Source: CBDDKW01 sp965230425 (lineage in GTDB: Bacteria; Pseudomonadota; Gammaproteobacteria; UBA1113). Taken from it: a stretch of 64,000 bases of DNA. Numbering within the stretch: position 1 is the stretch's first letter; each line of letters begins with the position of its first letter. Below, piece after piece: positions 1 through 9,449 of the stretch. A program made the position numbers and the translations under genes. A model generated the notes under the pieces. It made no database searches. It was not told where the DNA came from and was given only the letters and a program-made list of their open reading frames with translations. The stretch covers positions 1 to 64,000 of the forward strand of contig CBDDKW010000021.1 of the NCBI GenBank assembly GCA_965230425.1, in the 5' to 3' direction.

Positions 1-116
1 CTATAGCTGCATTGCGGGCAAAACAAGCTATTATTATTAAAGATTGTGCTAATGTAATGACGTCCTTCCCCGGATTCCAAGCATTATCAGCCCAGGCTGG
101 CTTACAGTGGGGATAG
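1..116 (+). CDS. C-terminal end of an unidentified protein (5' truncated by the window)
   Basis: An open frame enters from the left edge (codons begin at position 3) and stops with TAG at 114-116, giving about 37 residues that end in Gly-Leu-Gln-Trp-Gly. The composition (IKDCANVMTSFPGFQAL) looks like real protein. I do not recognise the family. It reads in the same direction as the efflux genes that follow, about 95 bases downstream, so it could be the preceding gene of that operon or unrelated. Confidence 0.45.
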   Translation, partial: IAALRAKQAIIIKDCANVMTSFPGFQALSAQAGLQWG

Positions 117-211
117 GCTAACGTGTATGGTACATAGTTGAAACTTAACTTAGCTTTCACCATTGTTCAAATTACTATCATGTAATTTGCGATTATTTAG
201 AAAAGGGATGA

Positions 212-1321
212 ATGATGATCAAGGATCGATCGCTGTATCTAAAGTGCTTTGTTATATTTGCGGTATTTATATTAAGTGCTTGTGGTGATAAACAACAACA
301 AGCGCCTGCTGAGGATCAAGGACGTTTGGTGAAAACTATCATGGTTGGGCAAGCTTCAGTCACGCCTAAATATGCCTTTCCTGCAAAAGTAGCGGCAAAT
401 CAGCAAGTGGATTTAGCCTTCCAAGTTTCTGGGCCGCTTATTGAATTCCCTGTGAAAGATGGTCAGCAAGTAAAACAAGGGGCGTTGTTGGCGCGGATTG
501 ATCCGCGTGATTTTAAACATGCCTTAGCAGAGCAAGAAGCGATTTTAGAAAATACACGCCTTGAATACCTACGTTATAAGCAATTAGTGGAAAAAAAAGT
601 TGTACCACAATCTGATTATGATAAAAAGAAAGCAGAATATGATATAGCCCAAGCACGTACCGCGAATGCAGAAAAAGCACTGGCTGACACCTATATGTAT
701 GCACCATTCACTGGGGTTGTAGCCCGTACTTACGTTGAAAACTTTCAAAACGTCAGGGCGAAGGAAAAAATCTTAAGTTTGCAGGAGATTGATACTGTAG
801 AGATTGTTATTAACGTTCCCGAGCAAGATATCTTTCATGCCAAGGAATTATCTGCACAAGAATTACGCTCTCGCCGAGATATTGCTACGGTAGTCTTTGA
901 TTCCTTGCCAGAGAAAAAATATCCTGTGCAGTTGAAAGAATATGCCACAGAAGCTGATCCTTATACACAAACCTATGAAGTCAAATTAATGATGCCTGCA
1001 CCAAAAGATTTTAATGTGCTGCCAGGAATGTCCGCTAAAGTGTATGTGGAAGACGATGTAACGGCAAAATCAAGTTATTGGATCCCAGTGACTGCGGTAG
1101 CTACAAACGATCAAGGTCAGCAATATGTATGGCTAGTGAATATGGATTCAATGACTGTGGCGCCACAGGATGTTACTGTAGGCAATATGAGTGGTGATTT
1201 AATCAATATTACTCAAGGTTTAACAGCGGGTGAACGCGTTGTAGTTGCTGGGACGCATAATTTACAAGCAGGTATGAAAGTTCGTCTTTATACCTCCCGT
1301 GAAGAGTATCAGTCAAAATGA
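212..1321 (+). CDS. RND efflux membrane fusion (periplasmic adaptor) lipoprotein
   Basis: This is the periplasmic adaptor of a resistance-nodulation-division (RND) efflux pump, linking the inner-membrane pump to an outer-membrane channel. A lipoprotein signal peptide ends in the lipobox LSAC with the lipidated Cys at about residue 24. Biotinyl-lipoyl halves flank an alpha-helical hairpin (about 100-155), followed by beta-barrel and membrane-proximal domains. The length of 369 residues is normal. ATG codons at 212 and 215 both follow an AAAAGGG ribosome-binding site. The stop overlaps the pump start (ATGA, 1318-1321), so the two genes are translationally coupled. No outer-membrane channel gene is adjacent, so a TolC-like partner must lie elsewhere. 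The substrate cannot be told. Confidence 0.93.
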   Translation: MMIKDRSLYLKCFVIFAVFILSACGDKQQQAPAEDQGRLVKTIMVGQASVTPKYAFPAKVAANQQVDLAFQVSGPLIEFPVKDGQQVKQGALLARIDPRDFKHALAEQEAILENTRLEYLRYKQLVEKKVVPQSDYDKKKAEYDIAQARTANAEKALADTYMYAPFTGVVARTYVENFQNVRAKEKILSLQEIDTVEIVINVPEQDIFHAKELSAQELRSRRDIATVVFDSLPEKKYPVQLKEYATEADPYTQTYEVKLMMPAPKDFNVLPGMSAKVYVEDDVTAKSSYWIPVTAVATNDQGQQYVWLVNMDSMTVAPQDVTVGNMSGDLINITQGLTAGERVVVAGTHNLQAGMKVRLYTSREEYQSK

Positions 1322-4300
1322 ATCTAGCTGAATTCTCTATCCAGAAAAAAACGATTGTTCTAGTTTTAACGGTCCTGATGGTCGTTGCTGGGGCATTGGC
1401 CTATACCAAATTAGGTCGCTTAGAAGATCCTGAATTTACTATTAAAGAAGCCAAAGTGGTCACAGCCTATCCTGGTGCTAGACCTCAGGAAGTTGAACAA
1501 GAAGTTACTGATATTATAGAAACTGAAATTCAGCAGTTAGGTCAATTAAAACGAGTGACTTCTACCTCGAAGGAAGGCTTATCTATCATCACTGCTGAAA
1601 TCAAAGACCAATATGATAAAGAATCACTACCGCAAGTATGGGATGAATTACGCCGAAAAGTACATGATGTACAATCTAAGCTACCGCCAGGAGTACAATC
1701 GTCTGTTGTCAATGACGATTATGGTGATGTCTTTGGTATTTTCTATGCCATTATTGGCGATGGTTTCACTGACCGTGAATTAGAAGACTATGTGGATATG
1801 CTGCGCCGAGAATTATTATTGGTGCCAGGTGTTGCAAAAATCGATCTATGGGGGGTACAAGAAGAAGCTGTTTATGTTGAAATTCCCCAGGCAAAATTAG
1901 CCCAGTTGGGGATCCCCTTAAGTGAAATCTTTACTATTCTTAAACAGCAAAATTTAGTGGTTCCCTCTGGGAATGTTAAAGTTGACGATGAATATATTTC
2001 TATAAAAACAACGGGTGGTTTTGATACCGTGGCTGATATTGGTAATATTTTATTGCGAGGTAGCCAAACGGATAAATTAATTTATTTAAGAGATATAGCC
2101 AAGATCAGCCGTGGTTATAAAAGTCCGCCTGATCGTGTGATGGGTTTTGATGGTAAAAAAGCTATTGGGCTAGGTATTTCAGTAGTCTCAGGCGGTAATA
2201 TTGTCGACCTTGGTGCCGCGGTATCACAGCGAATAAAAGAGTTAGTGCCAGCGACACCCTTAGGCATGGAAATTAAAAATATTTATTACCAACCTGGTGC
2301 GGTGACGGATTCTGTCAATGCTTTTATTATTAATTTAATTGAAGCTGTAGCCATTGTTATTGCTGTGTTATTGCTATTTATGGGCTTACGTAGTGGTTTA
2401 ATTATCGGTGGCATTTTAGTACTGACAATCCTCGGTACCTTTTATTTCATGAACATCATGGCTATTCCACTGCAACGTATTTCCTTAGGTGCTTTAATTA
2501 TTGCTTTGGGGATGTTAGTAGACAATGCCATTGTCGTGGTTGATGGTTATTTAATTAACATCCAGCAGGGAATAGATAAAGTTAAGGCGGTGAGTTCTGT
2601 TGTCGCAAAAACTATGTGGCCTTTATTCGGCGCAACGTTGGTAGGCATTCTCGCTTTTGCTGCTATTTCATTATCGCAAGATTCCACAGGTGAATATACG
2701 CGTTCGCTATTTTATGTGATCATGATTTCACTCTTATTAAGTTGGTTATTAGCGGTTACAGTAACGCCACTGGCCTGTGTCTACCTCATACCAGCCCCGA
2801 AAAAAACCAGTAAAACACAACAACGCGATCCCTATAAGGGTGCTTTTTATATGGCGTATCAAGCTTTCTTGCAATTTTGCATTCGTGTACGCTGGTTGAC
2901 TGTGGCAGTAATGGTGGGGTTATTAGCTGTGTCAGTTTTCTGCTTTCAGTTTGTTGACCAAAGCTTTTTCCCCGATTCGACGATGCCGCAGTTTATGGTA
3001 GATTTATGGATGCCTGAAGGTACTGATATCAGGGTCACAGCAGAACAAGCTAAGAAGCTACAAGAATTTATTTTAACTTTAGATGACGTAGAGTCTGTGG
3101 CTTCATTTACTGGCGCTGGTGGTAGTCGCTTTACTTTGATTTACGCACCAGAGGAAGATGATAGCGCTTATGCGCAAATGATTGTGAATATTAAAGACTA
3201 TCGACAAATTAATGAGTATTATGCACCGAAAATACGCAAATTTATTCAAGAGAATATCCCGCAAGCTTTGGGTATAGTGAATAAGTTCCGCTTTGGTACT
3301 GGTTCGGGGGCATTAATCCAAGTGCGTTTCAGTGGGCCGGATGCTAATGTTCTACGCCAACTCGCAACCCAAGCAACGGATATTATGCATGCTAGCGACT
3401 TAACAACGAATGTAAAAACCGATTGGCGCCAGCGTGTCAAAGCCATACAAGCAAATTATGCGGAACAACGCGCGCGAGCCTTAGGTATTTCTCGTGCTGA
3501 CGTCAGCGTAGCTTTGGCTGCAGCCACTGAAGGTACACAAGTAGGTACCTACCGTGAAGAAAATAAGCTGTTGCCCATTATGTTTCGTATGCCAGAAAAT
3601 GAGCGCAGTGATGTTGCAAATTTGCAAGATATTACTATTTGGAGTGAAGCAGCTAATAGAGCGGTACCTATTCGTCAAGTAGTGTCTAGTTTTGCCACAG
3701 TATGGGAAGATCCGATTTTAAAACGCCGTAATCGTAAGCTGACCATTACTGCTCAATGCGATCCACGTTCTGGTCCTGCTAGTATTGCTCTGAATGATAT
3801 TATGCCAAAGATTGATGCTATTGAATTACCGCCTGGTTATGAACGCGAGTGGGGTGGTGAGTATGAAGATTCACAGGATGCACAGGCAGGTTTAGCGAGC
3901 AAGATCCCACCGGTTATTGTGGGTATGGTCTTATTAGTTATTTTATTGTTTAACGCTTTACGTCAACCTTTGATCATATGGCTGTGTGTGCCTCTGGCTT
4001 TTATTGGTGTGACGGCTGGATTATTAATGACACATCAACCCTTTGGGTTTATGGCATTGTTGGGATTTTTAAGCCTCTCGGGTATGCTAATTAAAAATGC
4101 TATTGTCTTAGTGGATCAAATTGATATTGAAATTGCCGAAGGTAAAGCACCGTATCAAGCAGTGGTGCATTCGGCTGTTTCCAGAGTACGTCCGGTAGGC
4201 ATGGCTGCAGCGACGACTATCTTAGGTATGACGCCATTGATCTTTGATGCCTTCTACGTGAGTATGGCGATTACAATTATGTTTGGCTTGGCCTTTGCGA

Positions 4301-4359
4301 CCTTGTTAACATTAATCGTTGTTCCCGTGTTATATACGATCTTTTTTAGGATAAAGTAA
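1318..4359 (+). CDS. RND efflux pump permease (AcrB/HAE1-like)
   Basis: Inner-membrane proton-driven efflux transporter of the AcrB/MexB superfamily, 1013 residues, the expected length. It has an N-terminal transmembrane helix, a large periplasmic porter loop, a TM2-TM6 block (about 330-490), a second periplasmic loop and the TM8-TM12 block (about 870-1010). In TM4 the motif is GMLVDNAIVVVDG near residue 398, so the usual Asp-Asp proton-relay pair is Asp-Asn. The TM10 lysine is present in MLIKNAIVLVD near residue 924. The Asp-Asn variant occurs in a subgroup of HAE1-like pumps, so this is probably a functional subfamily trait rather than damage. It is coupled to the adaptor gene upstream and ends at a hairpin shared with the convergent pilY1. 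Confidence 0.94.
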   Translation: MNLAEFSIQKKTIVLVLTVLMVVAGALAYTKLGRLEDPEFTIKEAKVVTAYPGARPQEVEQEVTDIIETEIQQLGQLKRVTSTSKEGLSIITAEIKDQYDKESLPQVWDELRRKVHDVQSKLPPGVQSSVVNDDYGDVFGIFYAIIGDGFTDRELEDYVDMLRRELLLVPGVAKIDLWGVQEEAVYVEIPQAKLAQLGIPLSEIFTILKQQNLVVPSGNVKVDDEYISIKTTGGFDTVADIGNILLRGSQTDKLIYLRDIAKISRGYKSPPDRVMGFDGKKAIGLGISVVSGGNIVDLGAAVSQRIKELVPATPLGMEIKNIYYQPGAVTDSVNAFIINLIEAVAIVIAVLLLFMGLRSGLIIGGILVLTILGTFYFMNIMAIPLQRISLGALIIALGMLVDNAIVVVDGYLINIQQGIDKVKAVSSVVAKTMWPLFGATLVGILAFAAISLSQDSTGEYTRSLFYVIMISLLLSWLLAVTVTPLACVYLIPAPKKTSKTQQRDPYKGAFYMAYQAFLQFCIRVRWLTVAVMVGLLAVSVFCFQFVDQSFFPDSTMPQFMVDLWMPEGTDIRVTAEQAKKLQEFILTLDDVESVASFTGAGGSRFTLIYAPEEDDSAYAQMIVNIKDYRQINEYYAPKIRKFIQENIPQALGIVNKFRFGTGSGALIQVRFSGPDANVLRQLATQATDIMHASDLTTNVKTDWRQRVKAIQANYAEQRARALGISRADVSVALAAATEGTQVGTYREENKLLPIMFRMPENERSDVANLQDITIWSEAANRAVPIRQVVSSFATVWEDPILKRRNRKLTITAQCDPRSGPASIALNDIMPKIDAIELPPGYEREWGGEYEDSQDAQAGLASKIPPVIVGMVLLVILLFNALRQPLIIWLCVPLAFIGVTAGLLMTHQPFGFMALLGFLSLSGMLIKNAIVLVDQIDIEIAEGKAPYQAVVHSAVSRVRPVGMAAATTILGMTPLIFDAFYVSMAITIMFGLAFATLLTLIVVPVLYTIFFRIK

Positions 4360-4380
4360 CAACAGCTTTGCTGTTGTTAC
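4356..4380. terminator. Bidirectional hairpin between convergent RND and pilY1 genes
   Basis: A perfect 11-bp inverted repeat (GTAACAACAGC / GCTGTTGTTAC) with a TTT loop lies exactly between two convergent genes. It contains both stop codons: TAA of the pump at 4357-4359 and TAA of pilY1 (reverse strand) at 4377-4379. T-tracts on either side are weak, so termination efficiency is uncertain. Confidence 0.6.
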
Positions 4381-7300
4381 TTACTCTTGCCCAATTCACC
4401 CCAAGAAATACGACCTAGTTGCTTACTAGGATTAATAACGCGGACACGATTAACGCTGCCATCACTGACTGGCGTATACATATAATCTCCGCGCAGTGTT
4501 GAGGCTGTCAGTGTGCCTTGTAAAATCTTCAAGCCACTAACAATTTTACCTTGTAATTTGTCCGTATCATCTAGTTGATCATCATTGTTGATGTCAATAA
4601 CAGGCTCCTTAGGTTGTCCACCATTGACGACTTTCACGGCCATGAGCCAACCTGTGCCGCCAAAAGAGCACGTGCCAGCATTGGGAATTAAAGTATTAAA
4701 GAAGACAATATCGCTACGGACTTGAGCACGGTTAACCACACGTTCACCCGATTCCGGTAAGTTAATATACCAACCATAGGCTTTATTATTCTGATTGGCT
4801 TGTTCCTCAGAACCAGGGTAGGGCACAGGGAAATCAGTCATGACACGTTTACCATTCACCAAAGAAATATACTGACGAATGAGTTTGCCTCGGCGTAAAT
4901 TACCTTTGCCACTATCCCAAATGCCATAAAAGCTTTGGCGGTTAGTGTTATTTTTATCTAATGTCGTTAAGTATTGGCCAGTGCCGTATAAGACTAAGAC
5001 ATTAGGTCGATTACTATTCGTAGTAGTGACATTAGGATTTTTAACGATAATGGGCTTAGCGGTGATGGGTTGATTTGAGCTACTACGAAATAAAGGTTTA
5101 GGGTTGTTATTATTACCATAGACGATGCGCCAACTACTGGCGCTTTGACTAGAAAGATCGAAGGCCCACATATTACCAAATAAATCACCGGCATAAACAC
5201 GGTCTGCAGTACCGTTACCATCTAAGTCTACGGCTGCAGGTGAACTTAACCCATTTTTATTATTTAGTGATCCACGTTTAGTAGTGATAACAATATAATC
5301 TTGTCCTTGTACCCATGGACCACGATGCGGTGTATCAAGATAAACAATAAATAACATGGCCTTGCCGGTGAGCGTGTTATTGTAACCATTGCCAAAGATC
5401 GCAGCCCAGTGGCCATTGTTTAGGCGGGCAATGACCGCTTCGCCTAGAGTAAAGCCTAAATTACCATTATCTGCATGAGTAAATTCCCATAGTAGCAATT
5501 TATTTGCATTGTTATCACTAAAGGCATTAGGGTTAGTGATATTCAAGGCAAAATAGCCGCGTCCGCCAGCACCTTCTCCGCCTACTAGAATCGTATTCCA
5601 ACGCGTCCCGTTTCCGGCATTAACGTAGGCATCGGCAACCACAGGGGTTGCATCTACATAGTAGCGATGTTGATAATTGGGATCGGTTAAATAGTGTAAA
5701 CCTTGGCGTGCTTGTGCTGAAAATAAATTGCTAGGGATGTAAGCTAATTTTTCTCGACCATTGTCCGCACGAAAGCCGTGTAAGAAACCACCATTATCAC
5801 CCACATAAAGCATGGGCGTACGTTGCGCCGCTGAACCCGCCTTAAATTCTGAATATTTATTACCACTACTGCTCGGGAACGGAGGTAAATCAGGCCAGCG
5901 ACTAGCGGGTATACCTACATAGACTGCGTTAGAGTGGACGATATCAGCAAGTAAACTGTCACGTTTGCGGAAGGGTTTGCCGGGTTGGTTTTTATAAGTT
6001 TGTTCTAGTCCGCGATTACCCCTTAAATATAGTAAGCGTTGCTGGCCTAGATTGTCGGTTTGCTGTTGTGGGTTAGTGGATAAATCAGCTTGAGCAATAG
6101 ACGCTAACTTTGTCAAAATTTTAAATGGTACAGCTTTTAATTGATCGCGGTTGTAAGTGAAAATAAAACGTTGACCATGAGGTAAATTATTTAATTCTGT
6201 TGCTGCAGCCCATAGCGGGCCCACTAGTTTTCCACTGGCATTGATGCCGTATTTAAACAGATTACCGGTCCAGCTAAAGGTATTATATTGGCTTGTATAA
6301 ACGCTTGTGTCAGTACTGAGGTTGAGCGAGCTGAAGCTCGCCGCAGCAGCAGAACCTACTTGCGCTAAAATTTCTGCTGCCGCTTGGGCAAAGGCATCAG
6401 CTAATTCATTAGCATTGCTTGCGGTTAAAAATGTACCGCCACCATTGGTTGCCGTGTCTTTCATTAATTGCGCACTAGTAATTTTTTTATCGGCAAAACC
6501 AATGGGGTAGGTGATGATATTGTTTTTCACTGCCTGGCCATCAGGTTCAGTTAAATCAGGGCGTAAATCTATATCGTACAGAGCACCAGCAACGTCGTCT
6601 AAGTAATCGCTACCATCGGTATCATAAATTTCATTGGGTTTACGGTCGTAACTTAAGCAAGGTGGTTGGCGGTTGATGCAATCACCATCATAATCCGTTA
6701 AGCCAGTATTAACAGAAATGTCACGGTCTTTTGTCGATAGGCCATCAGTTAGTAATACAACAAAATTCTTTTGACAAAAATACTGTATTGGCGAACTGCG
6801 TGAAATACCAGGAGCGTAGCGTGGTGAGTGATTAAAAATGCTATAAGCTGATTTTTTTAGTTCTCTCGGTTGGTCTGGGTGTAGGGTTAAAATACTATTG
6901 TGACCTTCTACAAAGTAGCGACCGATATCATGTAAGGCTTCAGCTATAGGTGTCCAAGAATCAGGAATAATTTGATTGATCGCGCTGCTAAGTGCATTTA
7001 CGATTCTGATTGATATTTTTTACACCAACGCGAATATAACCACCATTATCATTATTATAAGTGGCTAATCCCATGCGTACATCGACTAAATCATTCACTA
7101 AATTATTAGCTGTTTGTTTAGCGATATCAATGCGACGTAAGGTACCGGGTTTGTTCCGGGCGCCGTAACCCCAACTGGTTGGTGAGCTGCCAAAGTACCA
7201 ATTTAAATAATTACCACTGAAACCTGCATCACCATAGCTGCTGGGGTACTTAGTGTTATTACCTAAGTTTGCATAGAGCCAAGCATTGTATTCGCTATTA

Positions 7301-7662
7301 GGCTTAAAGCAGCGTTTTGAGTAACCGAGTGGGCCTTTATTCCCACTGGTACCCCACTCATAATAATTACCATCGACTCTGAAATAGGGACGACCATAGG
7401 CTGTGATATATATTTTTACATTTCTGCCAGCTTGAATCGCTTTGGCATTAGGGCAATTAAAATAGTTGGTATTAGCCGAATAGGGTGCATCGGGGACAAT
7501 ATGATTCATAGAGCCAGAGTTATCCAGCAAGAGCATAATATTAGGTTCGGCTGTAGCTGAAGTGTTGAGCGGTTCGTTCGCTAATGGTCCTGGCGCAGCA
7601 ATGCATAGGTTGCTGTATATGAGTAGCGTAAAGTAAGCTAGATAGGTAAAAATCCGTGACAC
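4377..7662 (-). pseudogene. pilY1: pilY1: type IV pilus tip/biogenesis protein, broken by a one-base frameshift
   Basis: PilY1 is a secreted, Ca-regulated type IV pilus protein. The 5' part (7662-6988, GTG start behind AAGGA) encodes a signal peptide and a von Willebrand A domain with the metal motif LLLDNSGSMN. The 3' part encodes the beta-propeller region with the Ca-binding loop DLDGNGTADRVYAGDLFGN and a second Asp-rich loop near the C-terminus. The first frame stops at 6988. Deleting one T from the T6 run at 7016-7021 (A6 on the coding strand) joins both parts through 6990-6530 without any stop, with expected vWA sequence (DSWTPIAEAL, FVVLLTDGLST). The repaired protein would have about 1094 residues, a normal length. 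The cause could be mutation, phase variation at the homopolymer, or a sequencing error. No minor pilin genes flank it here. Confidence 0.9.
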
Positions 7663-7827
7663 GTCCTTGTCAATCCTTCTGTGTTTGAATATTTGCCAAT
7701 TGATGAGGCAAATCGTAAATCAATAGAGCTAAATCATATCCTAGTTACAAGGTTTGTACAATTAATTGCTAGCGCCGCAGTCACAGCGCACTTAAATGCT
7801 ATTATTTTTTTGTTAGTACAAGCATTA

Positions 7828-8418
7828 TTAACTATTTCTCGTGGGTGCTTTAGTATGTGATTGTGCCACAGGTTCAATACGAGTTAGTCGATTAATAATT
7901 GCTGAATGCTCAGGGAACTCAGCAATTAAATCCTCTCGGTTGGCTAAGGTAAAATCTGCAAAATCAAATCCAGGTGAGACGGCACAGCTTACCAGTGCGT
8001 AGCTATTAGATTCATTGACTGTTGCTGCAAACCAAGTACCAGCCTTAATGGCGTGTTGGAATCTAGCATTTTCAACTTCAAGCGGATCACCAAGAATGAC
8101 TGTATTGTAGGCTTTAGTTTTAGGATTGATAGTGTGAATGGTTATAGCGCTGCCGCGATGAAAAAACCATACTTCATCTGATGTGATCTTATGCCAGGCA
8201 GAAAAGTCTTTACTTTCTAGTAAGTAGTTAATGGCTGTGCCTGAATATCTGGTTTTACTTCTACCAGTGATATCATCAGGAAAAGTTATCTCTCGTGATG
8301 ATGCAAATATCCTTTTATAGTAGCCACCCTCTGGATGAGGAACTAATTGTAGCGTTTCAATGAGCTGATTAACTTCGGATGCATTGCTATTTTGAGAGCA
8401 TGTCATATCATCCTTCAT
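7828..8418 (-). CDS. Cupin superfamily protein (DUF985)
   Basis: A 196-residue single-domain cupin of the DUF985 type. Family signatures are LVPHPEGGYYKRIF near residue 26, then AINYLLES, WHKITSDEVWFFHRG and the late motif VSCAVSPGFDFADF. These proteins fold as a small beta-barrel; some members resemble sugar-nucleotide epimerases, but the biochemical role is not settled, so no function is assigned. It stands alone, divergent from cmk and separated from the upstream pilY1 by about 165 bases with no visible gene. ATG codons at 8418 and 8406 are both possible starts. Confidence 0.88.
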   Translation of the reverse strand: MKDDMTCSQNSNASEVNQLIETLQLVPHPEGGYYKRIFASSREITFPDDITGRSKTRYSGTAINYLLESKDFSAWHKITSDEVWFFHRGSAITIHTINPKTKAYNTVILGDPLEVENARFQHAIKAGTWFAATVNESNSYALVSCAVSPGFDFADFTLANREDLIAEFPEHSAIINRLTRIEPVAQSHTKAPTRNS

Positions 8419-8556
8419 GTCGTATCATCCTTATTGATTGCTTCATGGGTATGGCTGATTTTTTCATCAATTCTGTCCCCCTTAAATGCAAATAAAAATT
8501 AAGCGTCTGCGATTATAACAAAAGTCTAGCTGAATGCTAGCGGCAGACATAGGTAT

Positions 8557-8584
8557 TTGCCATTCACTCTAAGCCGCGTATAAT
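8557..8584 (+). promoter_or_regulatory. Sigma-70-like promoter of cmk
   Basis: TTGCCA (8557-8562), a 16-base spacer and a perfect TATAAT (8579-8584). The -10 box ends only seven bases before the cmk ATG at 8592, so transcription should start at or next to the start codon. No Shine-Dalgarno sequence is visible. This predicts a leaderless cmk mRNA. Confidence 0.6.
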
Positions 8585-8591
8585 CCGCTCC

Positions 8592-9305
8592 ATGAATGAG
8601 CATCTTGAACAAAATATACCCGTTATTACTATTGATGGACCGAGTGGGGTTGGTAAAGGTACGATTTGCCAATTATTGACGCAAAAGCTGGGGTGGCACT
8701 TCCTTGATAGTGGTGCTATCTACCGTGTGTTAGCTTACGCTAGCTTGCAGCAGGGAGTTGCTGCTGAGGATGTTCCTGGTTTGGTTAAACTAGCTGAATC
8801 TCTAGCCTTAGAGTTTGTCGCTGCAGAAGCTGGTCAGGATGCAAAAATTCTTCTTTCAAATCAAGAGATTAGCAAGGAAATTCGCGATCCTGCCTGTGGT
8901 GCGGTGGCGTCGAAAGTCTCTGCGCATTTACCAGTGCGAGAGGCATTATTAGCTCGGCAGCGTGCTTTTCGTCAATGGCCGGGGTTAATTGCTGATGGTC
9001 GTGATATGGGCACGGTGGTTTTCCCCGATGCTAATGTCAAAATTTTCATGGATGCAGACCCAGAAGAACGCGCTAAACGCCGCTTAAAGCAGTTGCAGGC
9101 GCGGGGTATAAATGTTAGTCTTGCTCAGATTTTGACTGAGTTAATTGCGCGTGATAAGCGTGATCGACAACGGTCAGTATCGCCGCTGGTACCTGCCGAG
9201 GATGCCCATTTAGTGGATACAACGCATTTATCCATAGATGAAGTCATGGCAAGTATTATGGCGCTACTGCAAGAAGAAGCCCTAGTGGCTAATGAAGCAC
9301 TGTAA
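8592..9305 (+). CDS. cmk: Cytidylate kinase
   Basis: Phosphorylates CMP and dCMP with ATP in pyrimidine nucleotide recycling. The P-loop is DGPSGVGKGT at residues 15-24, followed by DSGAIYR in the CMP-binding region, the conserved IADGRDMGTVVFPDA segment and an Arg-rich lid (ERAKRRLKQL). The length of 237 residues is slightly above the usual 225-230. The cmk-rpsA order is classic for gammaproteobacteria. The start at 8592 is the only ATG before the P-loop, and it sits directly behind a strong -10 box (see the promoter entry). Confidence 0.97.
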   Translation: MNEHLEQNIPVITIDGPSGVGKGTICQLLTQKLGWHFLDSGAIYRVLAYASLQQGVAAEDVPGLVKLAESLALEFVAAEAGQDAKILLSNQEISKEIRDPACGAVASKVSAHLPVREALLARQRAFRQWPGLIADGRDMGTVVFPDANVKIFMDADPEERAKRRLKQLQARGINVSLAQILTELIARDKRDRQRSVSPLVPAEDAHLVDTTHLSIDEVMASIMALLQEEALVANEAL

Positions 9306-9366
9306 TTCATAATTACAGGCGATATAGGCGTGTAAGGTCGCACTGGCTTTACACAGTGTTTAACAC

Positions 9367-9437
9367 GATTTTTTAGTCCTGAGCTAAAAAATCATAACCA
9401 GTAAATACATAGTTTTGCTGATGGGTAAAAACTATGT
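9367..9437 (+). promoter_or_regulatory. Tandem hairpins in the rpsA leader (candidate S1 autoregulatory region)
   Basis: Two perfect 10-bp inverted repeats lie between cmk and rpsA. The first is GATTTTTTAG / CTAAAAAATC (9367-9376 with 9384-9393). The second is ACATAGTTTT / AAAACTATGT (9407-9416 with 9428-9437), ending just before the AGGA ribosome-binding site and 12 bases before the rpsA ATG. Autogenous control of rpsA by S1 through leader hairpins is established in E. coli; assigning that role here is inference. Confidence 0.5.
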
Positions 9438-9449
9438 TTAGGAACCAAT

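Noticed and set aside
4994..5221. 75-residue minus-strand ORF within pilY1
   Set aside because: Out-of-frame overlap with the PilY1 Ca-binding region.
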